Shown: positions 26,201 to 33,578 of the stretch, piece by piece
Numbering within the stretch: the stretch's first letter is position 1
Layout of the letters: each line of letters starts with the position of its first letter
Source: Mycolicibacterium senegalense
Lineage (GTDB): Bacteria > Actinomycetota > Actinomycetes > Mycobacteriales > Mycobacteriaceae
Assembly (NCBI RefSeq): GCF_019645875.1
Contig: NZ_CP081000.1
Coordinates: forward strand, 930,001-994,000
Direction of reading: 5' to 3'
DNA length: 64,000 nt
Notes under the pieces: model-generated
The model's input: the letters and a program-made list of their open reading frames with translations, nothing else
The model's database searches: none
What the model was told of the DNA's origin: nothing
Program-made: the position numbers and the translations under genes

Positions 26201-27698
26201 TGCCGCCCTGGCCGCCGTCGCCGCCGTTACCGCCGCCGACACCGCCGTCTTCGCCGTTCCCAAAACCGTTGCCGTAGTTGACGGTCCAGTCTCCGTCGCG
26301 GCCCGCGGTACCGGTGAGGCCGATGCCGCCTTGCCCGCCGTTACCGGCGATGCCGAAGAACCAGCCGTCGGCGTCGCCACCGTTACCGCCGGAGCCTGCG
26401 GCCTGCCCATTGGACGATGCGCCTCCGGCGCCACCCCTGCCGCCAGTGCCCATGAACGATCCGCCTTGGCCGCCGTCGCCGCCGTTGAGACCGGCCCAGC
26501 CTGCACCGCCTTGGCCGCCGTCGCCGAACCATCCGGCGTCACCGCCGTCGCCGCCGGCCACCCCGTCGGCTGTTCCGTCGAAGCCGTCGCCGCCGTCACC
26601 GAACCACAGACCGCCGTCGGTGCCGTCGGGGTTCTCCAGGGTTCCGTCGGTGCCGTTGCCGATCAGATACTGCCCCGAGACCTGGTTGATCACACCGTTG
26701 ACGGCACCGCCGAGTGGGCTGGTGATCCAGAGCTGGGTGCCTTCATGCAGGGGTTGGTAGATGAACTGGTAGACGAGCTCGGTCGGATCGGGGACCCCGG
26801 GTGTCACGGGCGCAGCAGTGAGGGTCGGCGCCACCAGGGCGTTCCGGTTGGCGGCCGTGTTGTTGGTGGTTGTGTACGCGGATTGCCTTCGAGCCCAGGC
26901 CATTACGGCCCAGACCGCCGGCATGTCGGCTGGTTCTGTCGGGGCGTTGGGGGCCAGGAAGGTGCCCAGCGTGACTGCCGACAGCAGTCCGGTGATCGGG
27001 TTGATCGGCGAGGAGGGTGCCGGGGCCGGTGTCGGGGCGGCGAACGCCGTGGGGCGTTGCGAGGAGCCTGCCGAGGGGCCGGCCAGGAGGCTTTCGGCCG
27101 GCGAGGTGTTCTGAGCTTTGTCCCCGCTGGGATGCGGGAGAGCTTCCGTCACGCGGCCGGCGATCTCGCGTAAGCGGTGACCTGGGGTGGTGTTCTGCTG
27201 CGACTCGCTCGCCGTGCTGGTGTCGGGCGCCTCGGCCTTGTCGGTTGAGTCGGTCTTCGGCGCTGCCGGCGACTTGTGCCGCCGCTGCGGACTGCGGGTT
27301 TCTTTGTCGCCGTTGGCCTTTGTGTTGTCGATAGCGCGTTGGACGCCGTTGCGGGTGAAGTCGTTGAGGTGCTTGGTGGCTTCGGTCGCGCGCTCACTCA
27401 AGCGGTCTTGAACCTGCTTGAGGCTGGGAAGGCGTGGCTTGTCGGCTTTGGGCTTCGTGCCCGGAGTGCTGGTGTTTCCGCTCGCGCCGGGGGTGTTCCC
27501 TGCGTCGGAGCCGCTGTTGCTGGACGGACCTTCGGTGTTGACCAGCCGCACGTCGGCGGTCACCGACCTCATCGTCGGCGAATCGGGACCCAACAAGAGC
27601 ATGACGCCGGCCCCGGCCAACGCAATGCTCGCCAGTCCTGCCGTCGCAATTGGGCCGGCCGTACCCTTCCGGCCACGTGCCACGCTGTGTTTCCCCAC
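20289..27698 (-). CDS. Giant PGRS-like Gly-rich exported protein lacking a PE domain
   Basis: A 2469-residue protein starting with GTG at 27698 behind a GGAGAAGGGG ribosome site. Residues about 12-37 are a basic-then-hydrophobic signal or anchor (A-T-A-G-L-A-S-I-A-L-A-G-A-G-V-M-L-L-L). About 45-330 is a Ser/Thr/Pro/Lys-rich linker. At about 300-345 is a short helical segment ending Q-Y-L-I-G-N-G-T-D-G, recalling the GRPLIGNG junction that precedes PGRS domains. The remaining 2100 residues are GGxGG repeats: first classic PGRS units, then 25-45-residue units of A-T-G-G-A-G-G-D-A type alternating with G-x-I-x-A and Ser/Thr-rich strands. It ends in a non-repeated D-V-T-N-K-T-V tail. PGRS domains are thought to form polyglycine-II-like surface folds. 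No PE helices are present. It is likely a cell-surface protein. Confidence 0.85.
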   Translation of the reverse strand: MGKHSVARGRKGTAGPIATAGLASIALAGAGVMLLLGPDSPTMRSVTADVRLVNTEGPSSNSGSDAGNTPGASGNTSTPGTKPKADKPRLPSLKQVQDRLSERATEATKHLNDFTRNGVQRAIDNTKANGDKETRSPQRRHKSPAAPKTDSTDKAEAPDTSTASESQQNTTPGHRLREIAGRVTEALPHPSGDKAQNTSPAESLLAGPSAGSSQRPTAFAAPTPAPAPSSPINPITGLLSAVTLGTFLAPNAPTEPADMPAVWAVMAWARRQSAYTTTNNTAANRNALVAPTLTAAPVTPGVPDPTELVYQFIYQPLHEGTQLWITSPLGGAVNGVINQVSGQYLIGNGTDGTLENPDGTDGGLWFGDGGDGFDGTADGVAGGDGGDAGWFGDGGQGGAGWAGLNGGDGGQGGSFMGTGGRGGAGGASSNGQAAGSGGNGGDADGWFFGIAGNGGQGGIGLTGTAGRDGDWTVNYGNGFGNGEDGGVGGGNGGDGGQGGTANGWFFANGGDGGQGGTAGTGGVGGRGADGDAAHLDGGTGGTGGTGGGTGGVGGTAGLGGGIFGLGNDGTTGSTGDGGAGGNGGAGGDGFGLVTGGNNTGTATGGAGGAGGQGKASTTAGAGHGGGGGGGGGGAVVSTANGGTASGTATGGAGGRGGEGSTTAAGGEGGTGGIGKIEADGAGTNASGAATGGAGGDSIGTGTGGDGGVGRIVADQDGSVAGGNGSWAKGGAGGDGDNGIGGDGGEAAILAGYGEGSIMTGTTGGAADADGTALGGRGGDGANGGVGGEGGVAWIRSAGQGSTASGDVVGGRGGDGVDNGHGGAGGWGILDSGYGDPGPGLIATEGHTSGTATGGDGGKATGAGSTGGTGGDGWIFAVDKATSSGDAQGGNGGEAKGGGTGGTGGTGWISAINEGRTAEGNAVGGAGGDANGLAAQGGTGGDGWIRATGSYWTPIGESHAEGTSTGGDGGDAQGAGAQGGAGGKGTISAGFSGGSAVGVATGGDGGAGNSGTGGAGGAALVGADRGGEVSDANATGGAGGDGTNGGKGGTGGYSEISAGLQGGTGGTASGIAHGGTGGDAADTGSIGGDGGSGNIQAGFVRPGLGGNDGTASGSATGGAGGDAIGGGKGGTGGIGSVVAGGTGSVANGTGIGGDGGNGADHGTGGNGSSGQVAALNTGAKASGTAKSGDGGDGTGAGSVGGNGTIGNIQAFGINSEAGGTATGGNGGTATNGGHGGTGGQGRIVANGTGSIATDGSATGGAGGDATTNGSTGAMGGQAYVFAGVYQQPNSGGTITGSTAIGGDAVGTSQGGIGMVEAINGTISDSSATAADGNSGGLGGYATVSATHGGSISGSHAVGGQNSATAIGGNATITADGTDSSVTNADATGGNAGTGDANGGIGGNGGAANVNAIGGGKVTDAIARGGKGGNGTDGGKGGFGGEGLIQATGATSTATGSATGGAGGDGIDGGLGGNGGRGVVSGGYGTLTNPGSADGVALGGAGGSGSGAGGTGGAGGNAFVVAANGYGHDASASGTATGGAGGNGIRGGHGGAGGTGLVDAGIGGDFSGGTVTNGTGTGGAGGIGYDGATGGKGGKGGVFGEYGAVVDGTSAAGGKGGNSGTGAGAGKGGDGGYGYALSSVDLRGGSVTGGAGGTGGNGGTGGALGGDGGAGGNAHLWIGTDNTVLGGTGGAGGNGGSGVGHDGGAGGNGGYATITGYTPAGAVTDSSATGGDGGDGGNGSATTAGGTGGDGGTAKLQANGTTIDVDDAHATGGKGGNSTGTGIGGDGGQGVILANFANNTVSDADAIGGDGGAGINGGTGGLAGDGMVDTGGANASVSGTGRGGDGGDGITNGHGGFGGIGEVYAKAEGTAGGTATGGDGGSATDAGSIGGNGGDAWVQAGYLSDFGGTATGSAQGGDGGDATNGGTGGDGDYGLVMTGGAGSVADGTSTGGDGGDADGAGSHGGEGGSAQLTGLYGEISGSSTAGDGGNATGGGTGGLGGRAWAAVWDNAGGVNVGSSITNSTAIGGDGGDADGVGSVGGTGGWGDVQVDTGGTSTDSTGHGGDGGDASNGGHGGNGARGAVEAHGTGSHVEATATAGNGGVGDGHNGGSGGSAMVNALSGATITSTSATGGNGSDSANGGNVTIIASDAGTTITNATATGGNAGLGDTNGGRGGNGGSVSMTAASGGHIGTATDTATVHGGDGGNGTNGGQGGAGGGQAGTEVKNSDMAARNGGTAYGESRGGRGGNADGAGNTGGAGGWSYIGAGRDTYVISAPSGDFTPAPGDNALAHGTAVGGDGGNASGSTGSRGGDGARVAINAAGQDSVASGTITGGKGGDATNGGTGGGDSGISSISALGPNTTATGVTATTGSGGDGVDGGKGGKGGYFQVGAYSWADPGSTPPAITFTNNTVTAGDGGDGSGAGHTGGDGGSLSQSAVTPGPDSFHATANPLTPDVTNKTVTTPNGADNP
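20500..26660. repeat. PGRS-type coding repeat array (GCC/GGN-rich)
   Basis: About 6 kb of irregular coding repeats, read on the plus strand as runs of gccgccg/ccaccg, encode the Gly-Gly-X units of the large protein. Units vary in length and sequence; there are no constant spacers, so this is not a CRISPR array. Because of strand and frame bias the array also generates long spurious frames on the opposite strand. Confidence 0.85.
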
Positions 27699-27790
27699 GA
27701 TTACGCCCCTTCTCCGGCAGTGGCCATTGACGCCGCCGTCAATATTTTCGGCAGGCGAGTAGCAACCACTGACGATGTTGCTCCAGTTGG

Positions 27791-27994
27791 TGAGACCCCT
27801 CGATCCCGTTGGACGATTCCCCCGGTTTCGCGGAGAAATTTACGCACTGACCGTCTGAAATCTCAGTTTTTTCTCAGGCGGCTTGGCGCGGTTGTTGCGC
27901 ACGCAAACAACCAGGCGACAGGTTTGATTGCCGCAAAGCTCTTGCATCGGCGAAATCTGCAGATGGATCAAGATTTCGAGGTTTGCCGGAAACC
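27791..27994 (-). promoter_or_regulatory. Shared upstream element, copy A (before the PGRS-like gene)
   Basis: Read on the minus strand this AT-richer segment carries, in order: TCCGGCAAAC, GATCCAT, CTTTGCGGCAAT (27938-27927), a TTTGCGTGCGCAA-type dyad, CTGAGAAAAAACTGAGAT (27877-27860), GTAAATTTCTCCGCG (27843-27829) and ATCGAGGGGTCTCA (27804-27791). The same blocks occur in the same order and at nearly the same distances before the exported-protein gene at 46739. Here the last block ends about 93 bases before the GTG. It is probably a promoter plus 5' leader; whether it acts as DNA or RNA is not visible. Confidence 0.6.
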
Positions 27995-28105
27995 TGTTGT
28001 GAGTGTCAAAATCGCCGCTCGCGGCTAGGTTGCAGATGGCGGTGATGCGCCTGAACGGCCCTTTAACGACAGAAAACGTGGCGGCTCGCGGGAAGGCGGC
28101 CAGGT

Positions 28106-28129
28106 TGAACGTCAAGTCCAAAACGTTCA
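28106..28129. promoter_or_regulatory. Dyad TGAACGT-N10-ACGTTCA in the PGRS/LLM intergenic region
   Basis: The 561-base gap 27699-28259 between the divergent PGRS-like and LLM genes contains no supported gene. Besides the shared element at 27791-27994 it holds this perfect 7-bp inverted repeat, well placed as an operator for either gene. The remainder shows no recognisable feature. Confidence 0.4.
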
Positions 28130-28259
28130 GCCACAAGTTGGCCAGATACGCCGATGTATGCCTGCGTTCGCTGCGTCTCCGATGGTTCAGCGAAGACCGA
28201 TCCGACGGCCTCATGCGGCGTCGGGTCGGTGGCCCGCACCGCGGAGTAGCGTCAGCGGC

Positions 28260-29096
28260 ATGAAGTTCGGCATCGCCACCTTCGTCGACGACGACAGCAT
28301 CGATCCGGTGTCGCTGGCTCTCGCGATCGAGGAGCGGGGGTTCGCCTCGCTCATCGTGGCAGAGCACAGCCACATCCCCGTCAGTCGCGAGTCGCCGTAT
28401 CCGAGTGGCGGTGACCTGCCCGCGTGGTACTACAACACGCTCGACCCGTTCGTCACCCTTGCCGCCGCGGCCGCAGTGACGTCCACGATCGACCTCGTCA
28501 CCGGCGTCGCGTTACTGATCCAACGCGACCCGATCCACACCGCCAAAGAATCCGCGAGCATCGATCTCATCTCGGACGGTCGGTTCGTGCTCGGCGTCGG
28601 CGCGGGCTGGAATCTGGAGGAGATGCGCGACCACGGCACCGACCCGAAAACCCGTGGCGCACTGCTGGACGAGAGCATCGAGGCGGTCAAGGCGCTGTGG
28701 ACCGACGAGCCCGCCGAATACCACGGCAAGTACGTCAACTTCGATTCGTCCTACTGCCGTCCCAAACCGGTCCGGCAACCACATCCGCCGATCTATGTCG
28801 GCGGAAACTCCGATGCCACCGTCAAACGCGTGATTCGCCATGGCGCAGGCTGGATTTCGAACCCGCTGCCCAGAGACGAGCTGGCCAAACGGATCGGCCA
28901 GATGCGCGACGGCGGGGCCGACGACGTACCGTTGATGATGTTCGGCACACCCGTCAAAGTCGACTATTGGCGCGCCGCAGAGGATCTCGGCTTTGACCAA
29001 CTGGGGCTCTTCCTGCCGTCGGTGGGCAAGGATGAGTCCCTACGCCTGCTTGATGACTATGCGGCGGCCGTGAAGAAGTATCAGTTGGGGAATTGA
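28260..29096 (+). CDS. LLM-class F420-dependent oxidoreductase
   Basis: A 278-residue luciferase-like (TIM-barrel) protein. The N-terminus M-K-F-G-I-A-T-F and the segments A-E-H-S-H-I-P, G-V-G-A-G-W-N-L-E-E-M-R-D-H-G and P-P-I-Y-V-G-G-N-S are the hallmarks of the mycobacterial F420-dependent LLM subfamily. It probably reduces or oxidises a lipid or xenobiotic using F420; the substrate is unknown. A TAGCGT box (28247-28252) seven bases before the ATG favours this start over longer in-frame ones. It stands alone, divergent from the PGRS-like gene. Confidence 0.9.
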   Translation: MKFGIATFVDDDSIDPVSLALAIEERGFASLIVAEHSHIPVSRESPYPSGGDLPAWYYNTLDPFVTLAAAAAVTSTIDLVTGVALLIQRDPIHTAKESASIDLISDGRFVLGVGAGWNLEEMRDHGTDPKTRGALLDESIEAVKALWTDEPAEYHGKYVNFDSSYCRPKPVRQPHPPIYVGGNSDATVKRVIRHGAGWISNPLPRDELAKRIGQMRDGGADDVPLMMFGTPVKVDYWRAAEDLGFDQLGLFLPSVGKDESLRLLDDYAAAVKKYQLGN

Positions 29097-29264
29097 GGCC
29101 TGGCCTCTGCTCGTTGCGGCGTCGCTTCCTGCGTGGAGGTCGCCGAAACACTCCGACGGCAGCCACGCGGTGGGAACCGGCGACAAGCCGAGGCGTGGCT
29201 TCCGCAGTCAACCCACAGCTGATCCACCGGTTGGCCCTCAAGAACCGCGCTTACCGTCCGGCAT

Positions 29265-30062
29265 GTGATCAACCGGCGTTCATTCCTGGCGGCGACGGCC
29301 GTCGGTTCGATCGCCGCCGGATACGCGCTGCGGGCCGGAGTGCCGACCGCGCACGCCGACCCCAATGCCGTCGATGCGCCATCGGTCGCGGTGCTCACCA
29401 AGAGGCGGACGGCCACGCAGTGGGGGATGGCACTGCCCGGAATCACCACATCCTTCGCCGCCGCCGGCCGCCAGATCGCCCTGACGTTCGACGCCTGCGA
29501 CGGTGCCTGCGATGACGCGCTGCTCGACACCTTGCAGCACAACGGTGTGCCGGCGGTGCTCATGCTCAACTCGAAATGGATCGACCGCAACCCCGACCGG
29601 GCCCGGCAATTGGCGGCCAATCCGTTGTTCGAGATCGGCAACCACGGCACCCGTCACGTGCCGCTTTCAGTGACGGGCCGCTCGGCGTACGGCATCGCGA
29701 GGACGCGCTCGGCCGATGAGGTGGTCAACGAGGTGTGGGGCAACCATCAGCGGCTGACTGCGCTGACGGGCCGGCCGCCGACCTGGTTTCGACCCGGCAC
29801 CGCACACTACGACGACGTAGCCGTCGAAATCGTGCACGAACTCGGTGAGCAACCGTTGGGGTTCAGTGTCAACGCCGACAACGGTGCGACGGCGTCGGCT
29901 GCCGCCGTGCGCGCCAACGTGATGAACGCGGCGCCCGGTTCGATCGTGATCGCGCACATGAACCATCCGCAGTCGGGCACGCATGCGGGATTCGCCGCTG
30001 CGATTCCCGCCATGCAGGCGGCGGGCTGGCAGTTCGTGTCACCGACGGGGCGGACTGGGTAG
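29265..30062 (+). CDS. Exported polysaccharide deacetylase (NodB-like), Tat signal
   Basis: A 265-residue protein starting with GTG at 29265, seven bases after a TACCGT box. Residues 1-31 form a twin-arginine signal (N-R-R-S-F-L-A-A, hydrophobic core, A-H-A-D). The NodB domain has motif 1 T74-F-D76-A-C-D and motif 2 H127-G-T-R-H131, giving the metal-binding Asp-His-His triad. Motif 3-like W-F-R-P-G-T and a late H-M-N-H are also present. It likely de-N-acetylates cell-wall glycan outside the membrane. It stands alone; the 168 bases upstream hold only a weak AGCCACGC/GCGTGGCT hairpin (29161-29200). Confidence 0.88.
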   Translation: MINRRSFLAATAVGSIAAGYALRAGVPTAHADPNAVDAPSVAVLTKRRTATQWGMALPGITTSFAAAGRQIALTFDACDGACDDALLDTLQHNGVPAVLMLNSKWIDRNPDRARQLAANPLFEIGNHGTRHVPLSVTGRSAYGIARTRSADEVVNEVWGNHQRLTALTGRPPTWFRPGTAHYDDVAVEIVHELGEQPLGFSVNADNGATASAAAVRANVMNAAPGSIVIAHMNHPQSGTHAGFAAAIPAMQAAGWQFVSPTGRTG

Positions 30063-30099
30063 CGGTGCTTTCGCCATTACTGGACGGGACCATCGCCGA

Positions 30100-30150
30100 T
30101 TTCCACGTGGGGGTCGCCAGCACGCGACGGGCACGACCCTGAGGTAGAAA
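30100..30150. repeat. Imperfect intergenic dyad, copy 2
   Basis: TTTCCACGTGGGGGTCG (from 30100) is mirrored by CGACCCTGAGGTAGAAA (ending 30150), 13 of 17 positions pairing. The right half matches the dyad at 13389-13414 at 21 of 26 positions. It lies after the deacetylase stop, so the pair looks like a dispersed intergenic repeat. Confidence 0.45.
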
Positions 30151-30155
30151 CTGGC

Positions 30156-30214
30156 GGCGCAAAGCCGGCGCAAAGCCCAGAGGAAGCCCGGAGGAAGCCC
30201 GGAGTGAGCGGGCT
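30156..30214. repeat. Five-unit 11-bp tandem repeat ending in a terminator-like hairpin
   Basis: GGCGCAAAGCC occurs twice (30156-30177), followed by CAGAGGAAGCC, CGGAGGAAGCC and CGGAGTGAGCG, five consecutive 11-bp units up to 30210. The last units also form a hairpin, AGCCCG/CGGGCT (30196-30214), followed by TTC, which may end deacetylase transcription. The array lies about 50 bases before the first CIRCE element of groEL2. Confidence 0.6.
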
Positions 30215-30260
30215 TTCGCCAGGCGCGTAAGCCGGAGGCGGGAGCAAGCGTCAGACAACC

Positions 30261-30286
30261 TTGCACTCGGCATGGTCGAGTGCTAA
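30261..30286. promoter_or_regulatory. CIRCE operator 1 (HrcA-binding site)
   Basis: TTGCACTC-N9-GAGTGCTAA, the distal half being a perfect CIRCE half-site (consensus TTAGCACTC-N9-GAGTGCTAA). It binds the HrcA repressor, which controls groE genes in actinobacteria. Confidence 0.9.
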
Positions 30287-30294
30287 GAATGCAG

Positions 30295-30321
30295 TTGGCA
30301 CTCTCGATCAGTGAGTGCTAG
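30295..30321. promoter_or_regulatory. CIRCE operator 2 (HrcA-binding site)
   Basis: TTGGCACTC-N9-GAGTGCTAG, eight bases after the first CIRCE and about 115 bases before the groEL2 start. The pair indicates tight heat-shock repression by HrcA with a transcription start in or just after this region. Confidence 0.92.
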
Positions 30322-30393
30322 GTCGGGACGGTGAGACCGGGGCCGCACCTGCGGGAGCACACCCCAGTCGTCCGTCGCGGGCACTGAACCTGA

Positions 30394-32058
<1,665 letters not shown>

Positions 32059-32091
32059 AAGTCCTGCTGCTTCGGCGAGAACTACACGGGA

Positions 32092-32125
32092 AATCCCCGG
32101 CGTGCTCACGCACGCCGGGGATTTT
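32092..32125 (+). terminator. Rho-independent-like terminator of groEL2
   Basis: AATCCCCGGCGTG (32092-32104) pairs perfectly with CACGCCGGGGATT (32111-32123) over a six-base loop and runs into TTTTT, a textbook intrinsic terminator 34 bases after the groEL2 stop codon. Confidence 0.9.
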
Positions 32126-32294
32126 TCGTCGGGTCGGGCGGTGGGTTTGCTCGTCCCCACTCCGCGGGTGCGCGGGCAAACCCGTGACCGGTCGGGTGAG
32201 ATTCCCGTGATACGGTGCGGGCGCTGATCGCGTTCGTGGCTTGCTTTCGGGGGGAGATCGAATTGTTGACGTTCCGCGCGTGCAGGTTTGCTGC

Positions 32295-33578
32295 GTGACT
32301 CATCCGCCGCATTCGCCGTTCGGCGGGCCCAACCCCGTCGACGACCATACGCCCCAGAATTCCGGCTACCGGCAAGCGCCGCTGCCCCCGCCGCCGCAGT
32401 GGGGCGCGCCTGCGCCCGGCGCTGCACCCCAACCCGGACCGCTCGGGTTTGACGCGCCCCCGCCCCCTGCGCCGCAGGTGCCCCAGGGCCCGCCGCAGGG
32501 TGACTGGCGCGGCCCATTGCAGCGCGACTTCCACAATCCCCAGATCGGGTTTCCCACACCGGTACCCGCGCCGCGTCGCAACAAGAAGGCGTTGCTCATC
32601 ACGGCCGGCGCCACCGGTGCGGTGCTGCTGATCGTGGCCGTCGTGGTGGGCATCGTTTCGTTCTCGGGTGGCGGCGCCGGTGGTATCGGTGGTGGCGGCG
32701 CCAGCACGGCCACCGACGCGGTCAAGGGCTACCTGGATGCTTTGTCGAAGGGAGATGCCAACGCCGCGTTGGCATTCGGTTCCGATCAGCCTGCGTCGAA
32801 GGATTTCCTCACCGACGACGTCTTGAAGCAGCAGATCGCGAAGTGGCCCATCACGAACATCCGCATCCTCAACGCCAACGAGACCGGTGACATGGCGCAG
32901 GTACACGTGGTGGCCAACTTCGGTGACCAGACCTCCGACCAGACGCTGATGGTGAAGAAGCAGGACGGCGGTTGGAAGCTATCCGGGGCGGCCGCCAAGA
33001 TCAACCTCACCGCGAGCGCCCTGACCACCAACCCGGTGACCGGCCAGCCCCTGCCCGCGCCGCCGGTATCGCTTTTCGGCAAACCCATCTCGGGTTCATC
33101 GGTGGTCTACGTATTTCCCGGTTGGCTGGAGCTGGGTTCGGCGAACAAGTACCTCTCGGTGACGGCGCAGCGGCCGGTGCTACTGGAGGGCCTGGTGGCT
33201 CAGGGGGTCGCCATACCTGCCGGGCTGCAGGTGCAGTTGAGCGACGCCGGGTCGGAGGCGGCCAAGAAGGCAGTCGCCGACGCGATCGCCGAATGTGCGA
33301 AGTCCACGCAGCTCTCACCCCCTGGATGCCCGCAGAGCGTCCCCAACCCGATGTTGGTGGACGGTACCGCGCATTGGGAGGCGCCCGCTGACCTCAGCGG
33401 CCTGCAATACACCTTCATGTCGCTCGACATGGGCCTGCGGGTGATGGGGACGGCGGAGTGGAAGCTCACCGCCAACAGCACCGACGGCACCCCCATGCAG
33501 GGCACGCCGCTGGTCCCGATGATGGGGCAGATCGACATGACCCAGGAACCGTTGACAGTGAAATGGGCCGGCAAATGA
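32295..33578 (+). CDS. Pro-rich membrane-anchored protein with extracytoplasmic domain, first gene of MoxR operon
   Basis: About 427 residues if translation starts at the GTG at 32295. Upstream in-frame GTG (32280) or TTG (32241) are alternatives, so the start is uncertain. Residues about 1-95 are Pro/Gln/Gly-rich and cytosolic. A single membrane helix (A-L-L-I-T-A-G-A-T-G-A-V-L-L-I-V-A-V-V-V-G-I, split around residue 110) follows, then a Gly-rich spacer, a DUF4878-like barrel (D-A-V-K-G-Y-L-D-A-L-S-K-G-D, to G-G-W-K-L-S-G) and a second beta-rich domain. The fold suggests a signal or substrate-binding lipidless anchor protein. Its stop overlaps the moxR start, so it belongs to the operon. Confidence 0.75.
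   Translation: MTHPPHSPFGGPNPVDDHTPQNSGYRQAPLPPPPQWGAPAPGAAPQPGPLGFDAPPPPAPQVPQGPPQGDWRGPLQRDFHNPQIGFPTPVPAPRRNKKALLITAGATGAVLLIVAVVVGIVSFSGGGAGGIGGGGASTATDAVKGYLDALSKGDANAALAFGSDQPASKDFLTDDVLKQQIAKWPITNIRILNANETGDMAQVHVVANFGDQTSDQTLMVKKQDGGWKLSGAAAKINLTASALTTNPVTGQPLPAPPVSLFGKPISGSSVVYVFPGWLELGSANKYLSVTAQRPVLLEGLVAQGVAIPAGLQVQLSDAGSEAAKKAVADAIAECAKSTQLSPPGCPQSVPNPMLVDGTAHWEAPADLSGLQYTFMSLDMGLRVMGTAEWKLTANSTDGTPMQGTPLVPMMGQIDMTQEPLTVKWAGK

Noticed and set aside
20500..26660. A possible CRISPR or tandem satellite array
   Set aside because: Repeat units vary in length and sequence and stay in one reading frame encoding Gly-rich protein; there are no constant repeats with unique spacers and no cas genes.
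24483..27173. An 896-codon plus-strand open frame opposite the PGRS-like gene
   Set aside because: It is an antisense reading of the GGN-rich repeat array (Ala/Val/Gly/Thr only) with no motif, signal or ribosome site.
27699..28259. The PGRS/LLM intergenic region as a known c-di-AMP (ydaO-type) or other classified riboswitch
   Set aside because: I could not find the conserved cores of any riboswitch class I know; the region is reported only as an unclassified shared element.
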